Below, piece by piece: positions 17,453-25,679 of a stretch of DNA of 43,412 nt (position 1 is the first letter of the stretch; each line of letters starts with the position of its first letter). Source of the DNA: an uncultured Bacteroidales bacterium (lineage in GTDB: Bacteria > Bacteroidota > Bacteroidia > Bacteroidales > UBA932); contig CAMHKQ010000019.1 in the NCBI GenBank assembly GCA_946185745.1, forward strand, positions 1 to 43,412, written 5' to 3'. The translations under genes were made by a program, and so were the position numbers. The notes beneath the pieces were generated by a model. The model did not search any database and was not told the origin of the DNA. It saw nothing but the letters and a program-made list of their open reading frames with translations.

Positions 17453-18621
17453 TATACGTATGCTCCCATCTTAAGAATGTTCACTTCGCTTTCGGTGAGA
17501 TATCGCCATTCTCCCTTCTTGAGCCCCTTCTTGGTGAGGCCTGCGAAGTAGACGCGATCCAGGGCGCGGACCTCGCAGCCCACGGCCTCGAAAATGCGGC
17601 GTACCACGCGGTTCTTGCCCGAGTGAATTTCGATTCCGAGCTTGCGTTTGTCGTTCGGGTCTATGTATTCCAGGGCATCGGCTGCGATGGGGCCGTCCGA
17701 CAGTTCCACACCGTCGAGTATCTTCTGCCTGTCTTCCTCTTCGAGAGGCTTGTTCAGGATTACCTGGTAAATCTTTTTCTTGTCGTAGGAGGGATGGGTG
17801 AGGCGCTCCGCCATTTCGCCGTCGTTGGTGAACATGAGCACCCCGGTGGTGGCCTTGTCGAGGCGGCCTACGGGGTAAACCCGGGTGGTGCATGCCTTGA
17901 TGAGGTCCATCACGGTCTTCTCTGCGTGGGGATCGCTGGCGGTGGTAACGTAGCCGCGGGGCTTGTTCATCACCAGATACACCTTGGATTCGCCCCTCAG
18001 GGTTTCGCCGTTGAACTTGACCACGTCGTTGAAGACGTTGATCTTGGTGCCGAGTTCGGTGACGACCTCGCCGTTCACCGTAACCACGCCGGCCTGGATC
18101 ATGGTGTCGGCCTCCCTGCGGGAGCAGACGCCCGAATTGGCTATGAATTTGTTGAGGCGGATTTCGTCGCTGATTCCGGTCTTTGCGCCGTCGAAGTCGG
18201 AGTAGACGGGGGCGGGACGCGGAGAGTTCTCGATCATGCGCTTGATGCCTTCGTTGGTATCCTTGTTGAAACCTCCCTTCGGAGCTGATTTCGCGCGCGT
18301 GCCCTGCCCGTAGGATTTGCGGGGGCCGCCGTAACTGCGTTTTTCGCCGTAGCCGCGGCTCTCGCCGTAACTGCGGTTCTCGCCGAACTGCCTGCAGCCG
18401 TCGCGGCCGTGGGTCTTATGCTCGCCGTAAGATTTGTGCTCGCCATAGGTCCTGTGTTCACCGTAAGCGCGGTGTTCACCGGATGAGCGGTGCTCGCTGT
18501 GGTAGCTTTTGTGCTCGCCGGAATTGTAGGCCCTCGCGGGTGCGGCCTGGTCGGAACTTTCTCCGCCGGAGACCTTCCTGCGTGGTCTCAGCTTTCGGCC
18601 GTCTTTGGAAAACTTGTCCAT
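17452..18621 (-). CDS. RsuA/RluB-family pseudouridine synthase with repeat-rich N-terminus
   Basis: A 389-residue protein. Residues 1-150 are a basic, Gly/His/Tyr/Ser-rich, probably disordered extension with about ten 6-residue repeats. Then follow an S4 RNA-binding domain (IRLNKFIANSGVCSRREADTMI) and the catalytic domain, with VYPVGRLDKATTGVLMFTNDG holding the catalytic Asp and VRRIFEAVGCEVRALDRVYFAGL near the end. It turns a uridine of rRNA into pseudouridine. The start ATG at 18621 is preferred; the longer frame uses a GTG without family support. There is no -7 element in the 52-bp gap to tonB, so read-through from exbB-exbD-tonB is likely. Confidence 0.9.
   Translation of the reverse strand: MDKFSKDGRKLRPRRKVSGGESSDQAAPARAYNSGEHKSYHSEHRSSGEHRAYGEHRTYGEHKSYGEHKTHGRDGCRQFGENRSYGESRGYGEKRSYGGPRKSYGQGTRAKSAPKGGFNKDTNEGIKRMIENSPRPAPVYSDFDGAKTGISDEIRLNKFIANSGVCSRREADTMIQAGVVTVNGEVVTELGTKINVFNDVVKFNGETLRGESKVYLVMNKPRGYVTTASDPHAEKTVMDLIKACTTRVYPVGRLDKATTGVLMFTNDGEMAERLTHPSYDKKKIYQVILNKPLEEEDRQKILDGVELSDGPIAADALEYIDPNDKRKLGIEIHSGKNRVVRRIFEAVGCEVRALDRVYFAGLTKKGLKKGEWRYLTESEVNILKMGAYV
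18307..18522 (-). repeat. Tandem 18-bp repeats coding for GE(H/N/S/K)(K/R)xY hexapeptides
   Basis: Within the pseudouridine synthase gene, residues about 34-105 repeat a six-residue unit: GEHKSY, SEHRSS, GEHRAY, GEHRTY, GEHKSY, GEHKTH, then GENRSY, GESRGY, GEKRSY and GGPRKSY. At DNA level the units are imperfect 18-mers. A histidine-poor block (GRDGCRQF) interrupts them. Confidence 0.85.
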
Positions 18622-18673
18622 TCTTTTCGTTTTTAGGCTGCGGCGCGACTCACGTCTCGCCTGTGCCACGTTG

Positions 18674-19459
18674 TTACTTTAAGTTGAATTTGTAGGTTAT
18701 AGTGCCTTCCTGCAGTGCAGGAGCGTTGGCTTTCATGTCAAATACGGCGTCCATGGCCGCCTTGCGCGCGGCTGCCCAGAGCTTTGCGTTGGTGATGGTG
18801 GTGCCGTCCGCCCCGGGTTCGGCCCGCTGTACGTGGCCGTACTGGTCGACCCATATCTTTACCACGACTGTGCCGCTCTCCTGGATATTGTAACCCGGTT
18901 TGCTGAGCGTGCTCTTGTTCACCTTGCGGCCTTCCACGTGGGCGTTAGGCGTTCCTGCCGTGGCTGCAGTCTCGGCGTTGCCCCTGGGCTGGCCGTCCTT
19001 GTAAGCGTCCGAAGGAAATTCAGCCGAATGCGGGGTGGTGGCGGTGGTGTCTTTCTTTCCCATTCCGGGGAAGCTTGCGCGGGGATCCAGCTTGGGCTCT
19101 TCCTTGCGCTCCGGTTCCTGTACGGGAACGTCCCCGAAATCGTCCGGCTTCGTGGCCGGGGTGATGTTCTGCGCGACGGATTCGTTGGGGGATTCGCTGC
19201 GCTGGACTATCTCCACGGGCTTCTCGAGGTCGGCGTCTTCGCCTTCGGGCTCCCTGCCGTAGACGGGCTTGATTGGTATTTCCTCATCTTCTTCAAAGTC
19301 CAGAAGGAAGGAGTTTTCTTCGGGCGGGGGATACAGGTATTTGAGGCCGCTGAACGATACGAGACAGAGCGCACCGACGTGCAGCACGACGGTGAGGAGC
19401 ACCCCCACGAGCGTGGAGTTGCGCTCCCTTATGGCCCTTTCCCGTTGATATGCTTTCAT
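18674..19459 (-). CDS. tonB: TonB-family energy transducer
   Basis: A 261-residue TonB-like protein that carries proton-motive energy from ExbB-ExbD to outer-membrane receptors. One N-terminal transmembrane helix (about residues 16-38, STLVGVLLTVVLHVGALCLV) anchors it. A long acidic/Pro periplasmic linker follows, then the C-terminal TonB fold with SGTVVVKIWVDQYGHVQRA and GTITYKFNLK at the very end. The start ATG overlaps the exbD stop (ATGA). With exbB and exbD it forms one complete energising complex. Confidence 0.92.
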   Translation of the reverse strand: MKAYQRERAIRERNSTLVGVLLTVVLHVGALCLVSFSGLKYLYPPPEENSFLLDFEEDEEIPIKPVYGREPEGEDADLEKPVEIVQRSESPNESVAQNITPATKPDDFGDVPVQEPERKEEPKLDPRASFPGMGKKDTTATTPHSAEFPSDAYKDGQPRGNAETAATAGTPNAHVEGRKVNKSTLSKPGYNIQESGTVVVKIWVDQYGHVQRAEPGADGTTITNAKLWAAARKAAMDAVFDMKANAPALQEGTITYKFNLK

Positions 19460-19866
19460 TCAGGCTGCGTGGCTAATATTACTTTGTAGTGGTTGCGCTT
19501 GGCGATGTTCATCACCTGGACTATCTCACCTATGGGCACGGAAGTGTCGGAGTAGATGCTGAAAGTGGGGTCTTCCTCGTTCTGGAGAAGGCCTATGAGG
19601 TCGTCCTCGACCTGAGCCAGCTCTTCGGGAATCTCGTTGCCGTTGATATGGTAGGTGTACTGCTCGTTGCCCCAGTCCTTGATGGACACGCTCACGGTGG
19701 GCTTGGCGCTCACCTGTCCGGTGCTCTTGGGGAGCAGCAGCTTGAGCGCGTTGGGGTTGACGAGGGTGGAGGTGACCAGGAAGAAGATAAGCAGGAGGAA
19801 CACGATGTCGGTCATGCTCGACATCGAGATCGTCGGATCCACCTTAGTCGTTCTCTTGATGGCCAT
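19456..19866 (-). CDS. exbD: ExbD/TolR-family biopolymer transport protein
   Basis: A 136-residue single-pass inner-membrane protein. The N-terminus SMSSMTDIVFLLLIFFLVTSTLV is the ExbD transmembrane helix, with the proton-path Asp in MTDIVF. A periplasmic domain follows. It works with ExbB as the proton channel that drives TonB. It lies 2 bp after exbB and overlaps tonB. Confidence 0.95.
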   Translation of the reverse strand: MAIKRTTKVDPTISMSSMTDIVFLLLIFFLVTSTLVNPNALKLLLPKSTGQVSAKPTVSVSIKDWGNEQYTYHINGNEIPEELAQVEDDLIGLLQNEEDPTFSIYSDTSVPIGEIVQVMNIAKRNHYKVILATQPE

Positions 19867-19868
19867 GG

Positions 19869-20591
19869 CTATTCTTCGCTTTTGGCGGGCGCTGCGGTCT
19901 CGGGATCGTTCAGCACGTCCATGAACTCGATGGTGGCGTTCTCGATGCTGAACACGACGTCGGAGATGCGGCTCGTGAGGTAGTTGTATCCGAAGTATGC
20001 GAGGATGCCCACGATAAGACCGCCGACTGTGGTTATCATGGCTTCATAGATACCGCTGGAAAGCAGCGTGATGTCGATGTTGTTGCCGGCGTTCGCCATG
20101 TTGAAGAAGGCCCGCACCATGCCGGTGACGGTGCCGAGGAATCCTATCATGGGTGCGCCTCCGGCGATGGTGGCCAGGAAGGGCAGGCCCTTCTCGAGCC
20201 TTGCCACCTCGAGGTTGCCCACGTTTTCGATGGCGCTCTGGATGTCGGCCATGGGCCTTCCGAGGCGCTCGATGCCCTTTTCTACCAGGCGGGCGACGGG
20301 AGTGTCGAATTTGCCGCAGTAGGTGACGGCGCTCTTGATCTTGCCGTCGTGGATGTAGTCGCGGATGTCGTCGAGGAAGTTTTTGTCGACCTTGGCGGCG
20401 CGGTTGATCACCCACAGTTTTTTGCCGAAAATGTAGATGGCCACGATGCTGAGGAGGAGCAGGACTATCATGAGCCAGCCGCCCTTCATGGCCATGTCGA
20501 TGAGCGAGTAGGACATTTCCTGCGGGACAGGAGTGACCTCTAATGCTTCTGCAGCCCCTGCGGGGTCTGCCTGGAGTAGTGTGAATAACAT
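19869..20591 (-). CDS. exbB: MotA/TolQ/ExbB proton-channel family protein
   Basis: A 240-residue membrane protein. An early hydrophobic segment (about 37-56, GGWLMIVLLLLSIVAIYIFG) is followed by a long cytoplasmic loop and then the two channel helices, with LPFLATIAGGAPMIGFLGTVTGMVRAF and MITTVGGLIVGILAYFGYNYL, the conserved MotA/TolQ/ExbB region. It forms the pentameric stator of the ExbBD-TonB complex. First gene of the unit, with its own -7 element. Confidence 0.95.
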   Translation of the reverse strand: MLFTLLQADPAGAAEALEVTPVPQEMSYSLIDMAMKGGWLMIVLLLLSIVAIYIFGKKLWVINRAAKVDKNFLDDIRDYIHDGKIKSAVTYCGKFDTPVARLVEKGIERLGRPMADIQSAIENVGNLEVARLEKGLPFLATIAGGAPMIGFLGTVTGMVRAFFNMANAGNNIDITLLSSGIYEAMITTVGGLIVGILAYFGYNYLTSRISDVVFSIENATIEFMDVLNDPETAAPAKSEE

Positions 20592-20626
20592 ATCTTGACT
20601 TGTTTTGATTATTCTTTCTTAACTTG

Positions 20627-20634
20627 CAAAGATA
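20627..20634 (-). promoter_or_regulatory. exbB operon promoter -7 element
   Basis: The minus strand reads TATCTTTG, 35 bp upstream of the exbB ATG. No clear -33 element is seen. It lies in the short divergent gap shared with the DksA-like gene. Confidence 0.6.
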
Positions 20635-20672
20635 AGCAATTTTTCGGTAATTTTTCCGATATTTGTAATCGT

Positions 20673-21044
20673 ATGGACATAGCCCCTGCAAGATATTCCG
20701 ACGAAGAGCTCAAGGAGTTCCGCGTACTCGTTTCGCGCCAGCGCGAAGAGGCCATGAGGGAGTACGAATATCTCATGAACATCGTCAAGAATAACGGCAG
20801 CAACGACACGGCCGACACCGACCTCTCCTTCGACATCGAACTCGACAATGTCGCCGATCACCTTTCCAAACAGGAAGCTGCCGACAAAGCCCATGCCAAA
20901 ATCAAGCAGATCCGTGCCCTGGACGCGGCGCTCGTGCGCATCCGCGACAAGACCTACGGCATCGACGTGCACACCGGCGCCCTCATTCCGAAAGGGCGTC
21001 TGCTCATGGTTCCGTGGGCGCTCACGGACGTTCCGAAAGAATAG
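20673..21044 (+). CDS. DksA/TraR-like protein without zinc-finger cysteines
   Basis: A 123-residue protein with the DksA/TraR layout common in Bacteroidota: an N-terminal YSDEELKEFRVLVSRQREEAMREYEYLM coiled-coil arm, a central DLSFDIELDNVADHLSKQEA and a C-terminal RIRDKTYGIDVHTGALIPKGRLLMVPWA. The last stretch aligns with the zinc-finger region YGICxxTGxxIPxxRL, but every cysteine is absent. It may bind RNA polymerase through the secondary channel, as the family does; this is inference. The ATG at 20673 is chosen because the family begins at the ARYSDEEL segment; upstream in-frame sequence is A/T-rich. GATATTTG at 20658-20665 is a near-match to the -7 consensus only 7 bp before the ATG. Confidence 0.85.
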   Translation: MDIAPARYSDEELKEFRVLVSRQREEAMREYEYLMNIVKNNGSNDTADTDLSFDIELDNVADHLSKQEAADKAHAKIKQIRALDAALVRIRDKTYGIDVHTGALIPKGRLLMVPWALTDVPKE

Positions 21045-21046
21045 CT

Positions 21047-21868
21047 CTAGTAATCGATATGTGAAAGGAAGAGGGCATGGCCCGGGGCGGATTCGCCCGA
21101 GGCGGTGCGTGGGCCCCCGTCGAGAAGGGTGTCGAACGGGGCGATGGTGCAGCCGGGAGCGGCGTCGCTTGCCGAGAGGGGGCGTTTGCCGCGGCCTACT
21201 TCCAGGAGCGTGCCCACGATGGCACGCACCATGTTCCGGAGAAAACGGTCGGCGGATATGCGGAAATACCAGTAGGGGGAAGATTCTTCGCTGCGCTCAG
21301 AATGACATGAAGGCTGGAAGAGCGTGGCGTGGGTGGGCGTATAGGGATGCCAGGCGGCCTCGGTGACGGTGCAGATGGTGGTTTTGTTGTCGGAGCCCGA
21401 CTTCTGGAAACAGCTGAAATCGTGGGTTCCGAGCAGGAGCTGCGCGGCCCTGTTCATGAGTTCGAAATCGAGCCCTGCATATGTGAAACAGAACGACGTG
21501 CCGTCGAGGAAAGGATCCTTCATGCGGTGAAGGAAATAGGTGTATTCGCGCCTGACCGCATCGAAGCGGGCATGGAAATCGTCTTCTGTCCGGACAACCG
21601 AACTGACAGCGATGGAGGCCGGTAAAATGGCATTTAATTTGTAGCAAATCCAGACTGCGTCGAGCTCCCCGGGAGCGTCGAAATGCGCGGTATATCCCAC
21701 GGCATTCACCTCCGTGTCGGTGCGCCCTGCACCCACTACGGCCACAGGTGTGCCGATGAGCGTGTACAGTGCGGTTTCAAGGGTTCCCTGGACACTTGGC
21801 GCGCCGGGCTGCTTCTGCCAGCCGCAGAAATCCGCCCCGCAGTAAGACAATTGTATCCGATAACGCAT
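21047..21868 (-). CDS. truA: tRNA pseudouridine(38-40) synthase TruA
   Basis: A 273-residue TruA. Motifs: YCGADFCGWQKQPGAPSVQGTLE, GAGRTDTEVNA with catalytic Asp51, FHARFDAVRREYTYFL, and the C-terminal FRISADRFLRNMVRAIVGTLLEVGRGK. It modifies uridines 38-40 of tRNA anticodon arms. Residues about 187-197 (CHSERSEES and flanks) have no counterpart in TruA and come from an inserted dispersed repeat that keeps the frame; they fall in the variable loop before the second core strand, so the enzyme could still be active. The gene converges on the DksA-like gene with 2 bp between stops and has a -7 element 7 bp before the ATG. Confidence 0.93.
   Translation of the reverse strand: MRYRIQLSYCGADFCGWQKQPGAPSVQGTLETALYTLIGTPVAVVGAGRTDTEVNAVGYTAHFDAPGELDAVWICYKLNAILPASIAVSSVVRTEDDFHARFDAVRREYTYFLHRMKDPFLDGTSFCFTYAGLDFELMNRAAQLLLGTHDFSCFQKSGSDNKTTICTVTEAAWHPYTPTHATLFQPSCHSERSEESSPYWYFRISADRFLRNMVRAIVGTLLEVGRGKRPLSASDAAPGCTIAPFDTLLDGGPRTASGESAPGHALFLSHIDY
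21281..21307. repeat. Dispersed palindromic HSERSEES-type repeat inside truA
   Basis: The plus strand holds a 27-bp element beginning AGATTCTTCGCTGCG and ending CTCAGAATGACA, with inverted ends ATTCT/AGAAT. It is the well-known motif that translates as CHSERSEES in one frame and LRCAQNDM in another and is seen scattered in many bacterial genomes. Here it is read in frame by truA. Only one copy is in the window. Confidence 0.7.
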
Positions 21869-21875
21869 TATAATG

Positions 21876-21883
21876 CAAAGGTA
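21876..21883 (-). promoter_or_regulatory. truA promoter -7 element
   Basis: The minus strand reads TACCTTTG followed by CATTATA and the ATG, so the predicted start falls at or 1-2 nt before the start codon. The 12-bp palindrome GCATTATAATGC (21865-21876) spans the truA start codon and touches this element. Confidence 0.6.
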
Positions 21884-21891
21884 GTTAAAAT

Positions 21892-22887
21892 ATGAACCAA
21901 AACGTAAACATCAAGGAACTCAACGACAGAATTCAGAAGGAAAGCGGTTTCGTGGACATCCTGTCGCTTGAAATGGGAAAGGTCATCGTGGGCCAGAAGC
22001 ATCTGGTCGAAAACCTGATGATAGGCCTGCTCGCGAACGGGCACATCCTCCTGGAAGGCGTCCCCGGCCTGGCCAAGACCCTGGCCATCAGCACGCTCGC
22101 CAAGGCTGTCAACGCAAAGTTCAGCCGTATCCAGTTCACCCCCGACCTGCTCCCGGCCGATGTCACCGGCACCCTCATCTATTCGCAGAAAAAAGAGTCT
22201 TTCGAAGTGCACAAGGGCCCCGTCTTCGCCAACTTCGTGCTGGCGGATGAAATCAACCGCGCCCCCGCCAAGGTGCAGTCGGCGCTGCTCGAGGCCATGC
22301 AGGAAAGGCAGGTCACCCTCGGCGACGAAACCTACAAGCTGCCGGAGCCGTTCCTGGTGATGGCCACCCAGAACCCCATCGAGCAGGAGGGCACCTATCC
22401 TCTGCCTGAGGCGCAGGTGGACCGTTTCATGCTCAAGGTCAAGGTGGATTATCCCGCGAAGGAAGAGGAGAAGCTCATCCTCCGTATGAATTCCACCGGG
22501 GAGTTCCCGCAGCCCGCAGTGGTGGTCTCGCCCGAAGACATCATCCGTGCCCGCGAGGTGGTCCGCGACGTGTACATGGACGAAAAGATTGAACGATACA
22601 TAGTGGATATGGTCTACGCCACCCGCACCCCCGCCGAATACGGCCTGGGCGACCTGAAAGGCCTCATCTCCTACGGCGCGTCCCCGCGTGCCAGCATATC
22701 GCTCGCGGCCGCATCGAGGGCCTACGCCTTCATCAAGAGGCGCGGCTACGTGATTCCCGAAGACGTGAGGGCGGTCTGCCCCGAAGTGCTCAGGCACCGC
22801 ATCGGGCTCACTTACGAGGCCGAGGCCGAGAACGTCACCACCGAACAGATAGTCGAGAAGGTGATCAACGCCGTAATCGTGCCGTAA
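21892..22887 (+). CDS. MoxR-family AAA+ ATPase
   Basis: A 331-residue MoxR ATPase. Walker A appears in its MoxR form as LLEGVPGLAKTLAI, Walker B as FVLADEINRAPAKVQSALLEAMQE, with the sensor region VMATQNPIEQEGTYPLPEAQVDRFM. The C-terminal lid domain (ASPRASISLAAASRAYAF) is also present. MoxR proteins act as chaperones that assemble or insert metals in VWA-domain partners; the following DUF58 and BatA/B proteins are such partners. It starts 23 bp from the divergent truA ATG, and no TAnnTTTG element is visible on this strand there. Confidence 0.93.
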   Translation: MNQNVNIKELNDRIQKESGFVDILSLEMGKVIVGQKHLVENLMIGLLANGHILLEGVPGLAKTLAISTLAKAVNAKFSRIQFTPDLLPADVTGTLIYSQKKESFEVHKGPVFANFVLADEINRAPAKVQSALLEAMQERQVTLGDETYKLPEPFLVMATQNPIEQEGTYPLPEAQVDRFMLKVKVDYPAKEEEKLILRMNSTGEFPQPAVVVSPEDIIRAREVVRDVYMDEKIERYIVDMVYATRTPAEYGLGDLKGLISYGASPRASISLAAASRAYAFIKRRGYVIPEDVRAVCPEVLRHRIGLTYEAEAENVTTEQIVEKVINAVIVP

Positions 22888-23780
22888 TGCCAAGTACTTC
22901 AGCCACAGACCTTCTGAGGAAAGTCCGGAAGATAGAAATCCGGACCAAGGCGCTCTCGCACCAGATTTTCGCGGGGGAGTACCATTCCGCGTTCAAGGGG
23001 CGCGGCATGGCCTTCAGTGAAGTCAGGGAGTACCAGTACGGAGACGACGTCCGCAACATGGACTGGAACGTGACGGCCAGGCTCAGAAGCCCCTACGTGA
23101 AGGTTTTCGAAGAGGAACGCGAACTCACTGTGGTGCTGCTCGTGGACGTGAGCCGCAGCGGCCTGTTCGGCACATCCGTCCGAACCAAGCGGGAACTGCT
23201 CACCGAGATTGCGGCAGTGCTTTCGTTCAGCGCCATCCTCAACAATGACAAGGTGGGTGCCCTCTTTTTCAGCGACCACGTCGAGAAGTTCATCACTCCG
23301 TCGAAGGGCCGCACGCACCTGCTGCACATAATCAGGGAGATGCTGGAACTGCAGCCTACCAGCGACGGCACCGACGTCGGCGGCGCGCTGAGGTATCTGA
23401 CCAACGCCATCAAGAAAAAGTGCACCGTGTTCCTGCTCAGCGACATGCTGGATGTGGATTCGGAGGGCAGGCCCCGCTATGAGGACGCCCTGAAGGTGGC
23501 GGCCGGCAGGCACGACCTCTCCATAATCAAGGTCCACGACCCCGTGGATTATGCGCTTCCTTCCGTCGGAATCGTCAATATCAAGGACAGCGAAAGCGGA
23601 AAGAGCGCCTGGGTCGACACTTCCAGCAGGGAGGTGCGCCGCAGGTACGCCGGCTGGATGAGCACGGTGGCCGCGGAAGAGCAGCGCATCTTCAACCTCT
23701 ACAACATCGATAACGTTGACATTGCCACGGGCTCCGATTATGTGAAGGGCCTCATGGCGCTATTTGCCGGAAGAAGATGA
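22887..23780 (+). CDS. DUF58 domain-containing protein
   Basis: A 297-residue protein with the DUF58 core FKGRGMAFSEVREYQYGDDVRNMDWNVTAR at residues 35-65, followed by a VWA-like fold with VVLLVDVSRSG (a MIDAS-like DxSxS start, final Ser replaced by Gly) and VFLLSDMLD. It is soluble, without a signal or TM. DUF58 proteins pair with MoxR ATPases in Bat operons. Its ATG shares one base with the moxR stop (TAATG), and it overlaps the next gene by ATGA. Confidence 0.92.
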   Translation: MPSTSATDLLRKVRKIEIRTKALSHQIFAGEYHSAFKGRGMAFSEVREYQYGDDVRNMDWNVTARLRSPYVKVFEEERELTVVLLVDVSRSGLFGTSVRTKRELLTEIAAVLSFSAILNNDKVGALFFSDHVEKFITPSKGRTHLLHIIREMLELQPTSDGTDVGGALRYLTNAIKKKCTVFLLSDMLDVDSEGRPRYEDALKVAAGRHDLSIIKVHDPVDYALPSVGIVNIKDSESGKSAWVDTSSREVRRRYAGWMSTVAAEEQRIFNLYNIDNVDIATGSDYVKGLMALFAGRR

Positions 23781-24706
23781 AACTGCTCGTTGCAATACTG
23801 TTCCTGCTCCTGGACCCGGTTCCGTCGGGAAAGGCTTTCCTGAATCAGCTCCAGCAGAGGGATTCCATACTGATTGCCGACCAGCTGGAGTACGGCTTCA
23901 CCCTGGAGGGCGTGAAGGACGGCACCCAGCTGTTCCTTCCCGACTTTTCGTCAGTCAGCAACGACACCCTCGCGCTGGTGAGGGACTGGCGTATCGACAC
24001 CCTCAAGACCAACAGGAAAACGGGCGTCAGGGATATCCAGGCGTCGATAGTCATAGCTCCCTTCGAGGCCGGGGAATATCATCTGCCTCCGCTGTTCGCC
24101 CGCCGCGTCGTGGACGGGCAGTCCGATACCCTCGAGTTCGAGGCGCAGCAGATGACCGTAACCACTATCCAGATCGACACAGCCACGTTTGTGCTCCACG
24201 ACATCAAGGGGCAGATCAGGTATCCCGTCACATTCGCGGAGCTGCTGCCGTGGCTGCTGGGAGGGCTTGGAGTCACCTGCCTTGCCGTTCTTGGCTTCAT
24301 CCTGCTCAGGAATGCCCGCCGCCGCAGGGAAGAAGCCGGAAAGCCTAAGGATCCGCCCTATGTGGTGGCCCTCCGCAAGCTGGACCGCTACCGCGGCGAC
24401 AAATACTGGGCTGCCGACAGGCAGAAGGCCTTCTACTCGGGGGTGACCGACACCCTCAAGGAATATATCGACGCCCGTTTCGGCGTGGATGCGCCGGAGA
24501 TGACCACCGTCGAGCTGTTCGACGCCCTAAAGGGCGAAAAGGAAATAACTCCGGAATCGTATCAGGCCCTCAGGGAGCTTTTCGAAAGGGCCGACTTCGT
24601 GAAATTCGCCAAGATGGTGGTTTCCGACGAGGAGAACGCCACGGTGCTTCCCGTCGCCGTGAAGTTCGTCACAGACACTTACCAGACCGAAGAAAATGTT
24701 CTTTGA
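23777..24706 (+). CDS. Bat-operon membrane protein with BatD-like N-terminus
   Basis: A 309-residue protein: signal peptide (MKLLVAILFLLLDPVPSGKA), a periplasmic beta domain whose line LEYGFTLEGVKDGTQLFLPDF recalls BatD-type domains, one transmembrane helix (about 156-176, LLPWLLGGLGVTCLAVLGFILL), and a cytoplasmic helical tail with YYSGVTDTLKEYIDARFGVDAPEMTTVELF-like sequence at about 225-260 and DFVKFAKM. Genes of this form sit between DUF58 and batA in many Bacteroidota. Its role is not known; it probably scaffolds the BatA/BatB membrane complex. It overlaps batA by 11 bp. Confidence 0.82.
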   Translation: MKLLVAILFLLLDPVPSGKAFLNQLQQRDSILIADQLEYGFTLEGVKDGTQLFLPDFSSVSNDTLALVRDWRIDTLKTNRKTGVRDIQASIVIAPFEAGEYHLPPLFARRVVDGQSDTLEFEAQQMTVTTIQIDTATFVLHDIKGQIRYPVTFAELLPWLLGGLGVTCLAVLGFILLRNARRRREEAGKPKDPPYVVALRKLDRYRGDKYWAADRQKAFYSGVTDTLKEYIDARFGVDAPEMTTVELFDALKGEKEITPESYQALRELFERADFVKFAKMVVSDEENATVLPVAVKFVTDTYQTEENVL

Positions 24707-25679
24707 ATATCCAAAACTCCTGTGGCTGCTCGCGCTGCCTCTGCTTCTGCTGGGACTTTACGTCTACAGGCAGATAAAGGGGCGGTCTCCCCATCTCCGC
24801 GTCAGTATCGCCGCACCCTGGCTCCAGAAGGGCGGTGTGGCGCTGGCGGTGCTGAGGCATCTGCCGATGGCGCTGTTCACGGCGGCCATGGCGCTGCTGG
24901 TCATCGCCCTTGCCAGGCCGCGCTCGTCGAGCGAGGTGGAGAAGGTGAATTCCGAAGGTATCGACATAGTGTTCGCGATGGACGTGTCCACCTCCATGCT
25001 GGCGCGCGACTTCACCCCCGACCGCATCTCCGCAGCCAAGGACATAGCCGTCGAATTCATCTCCCAGCGGCCTTCCGACCGCATGGGAATAGTGGTGTTC
25101 GCAGGTGAGAGCTACACCCAGTGCCCCCTCACCACCGACAGGGCCACCCTCATCAACCTCATGAAGGAAGTCCAGACCGGCCTCATAGAGGACGGCACCG
25201 CAATCGGCAACGGCCTCGCCACCGCGGTGGCGCGCATGATGGATTCGGATGCGCCCAGCAGGGTGGTCATCCTGCTCACCGACGGCGTGAACAACTCCGG
25301 GGAAATCGCCCCCGAAACTGCCGCCGATATCGCCGCGACCTACAACGTGCGCGTGTATACGATAGGTGTGGGCGCCAACGGCGAGGCTCCGTATCCGGTC
25401 ATGACGCCATGGGGCGTGGAGGTCCGCCGGGTGCCCGTGGAGATAGACGAAGACCTGCTCCGAAGGATAGCCGAGACTACCGGCGGGCAGTATTTCCGGG
25501 CCACGGACAATACCAAACTCAGTGAAATCTACTCCCAGATCAACAAGATGGAGAAGGTGCGCACCACCATCGACAGTTTCCCGGTCTACAAGGAACTGTA
25601 TGGCGGATACGCATTCGCGGCGCTTGTCTGCCTGCTCCTCATGCTGGCTCTGGAATTATTTGTAAGGAGGCTGCCGTAA
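24696..25679 (+). CDS. batA: BatA, VWA-domain aerotolerance protein
   Basis: A 327-residue inner-membrane protein. Two N-terminal helices (about 5-25 and 59-80) precede a periplasmic or cytoplasmic VWA domain with the full MIDAS start FAMDVSTSMLARDF, the downstream metal-ligand Thr region PLTTDRATL and VILLTDGVNNSG. A C-terminal helix follows (YAFAALVCLLLMLALELF). The BatA-E proteins were linked to aerotolerance in Bacteroides fragilis. The start ATG lies inside the previous gene, and the stop overlaps batB (TAATG). Confidence 0.92.
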   Translation: MFFEYPKLLWLLALPLLLLGLYVYRQIKGRSPHLRVSIAAPWLQKGGVALAVLRHLPMALFTAAMALLVIALARPRSSSEVEKVNSEGIDIVFAMDVSTSMLARDFTPDRISAAKDIAVEFISQRPSDRMGIVVFAGESYTQCPLTTDRATLINLMKEVQTGLIEDGTAIGNGLATAVARMMDSDAPSRVVILLTDGVNNSGEIAPETAADIAATYNVRVYTIGVGANGEAPYPVMTPWGVEVRRVPVEIDEDLLRRIAETTGGQYFRATDNTKLSEIYSQINKMEKVRTTIDSFPVYKELYGGYAFAALVCLLLMLALELFVRRLP

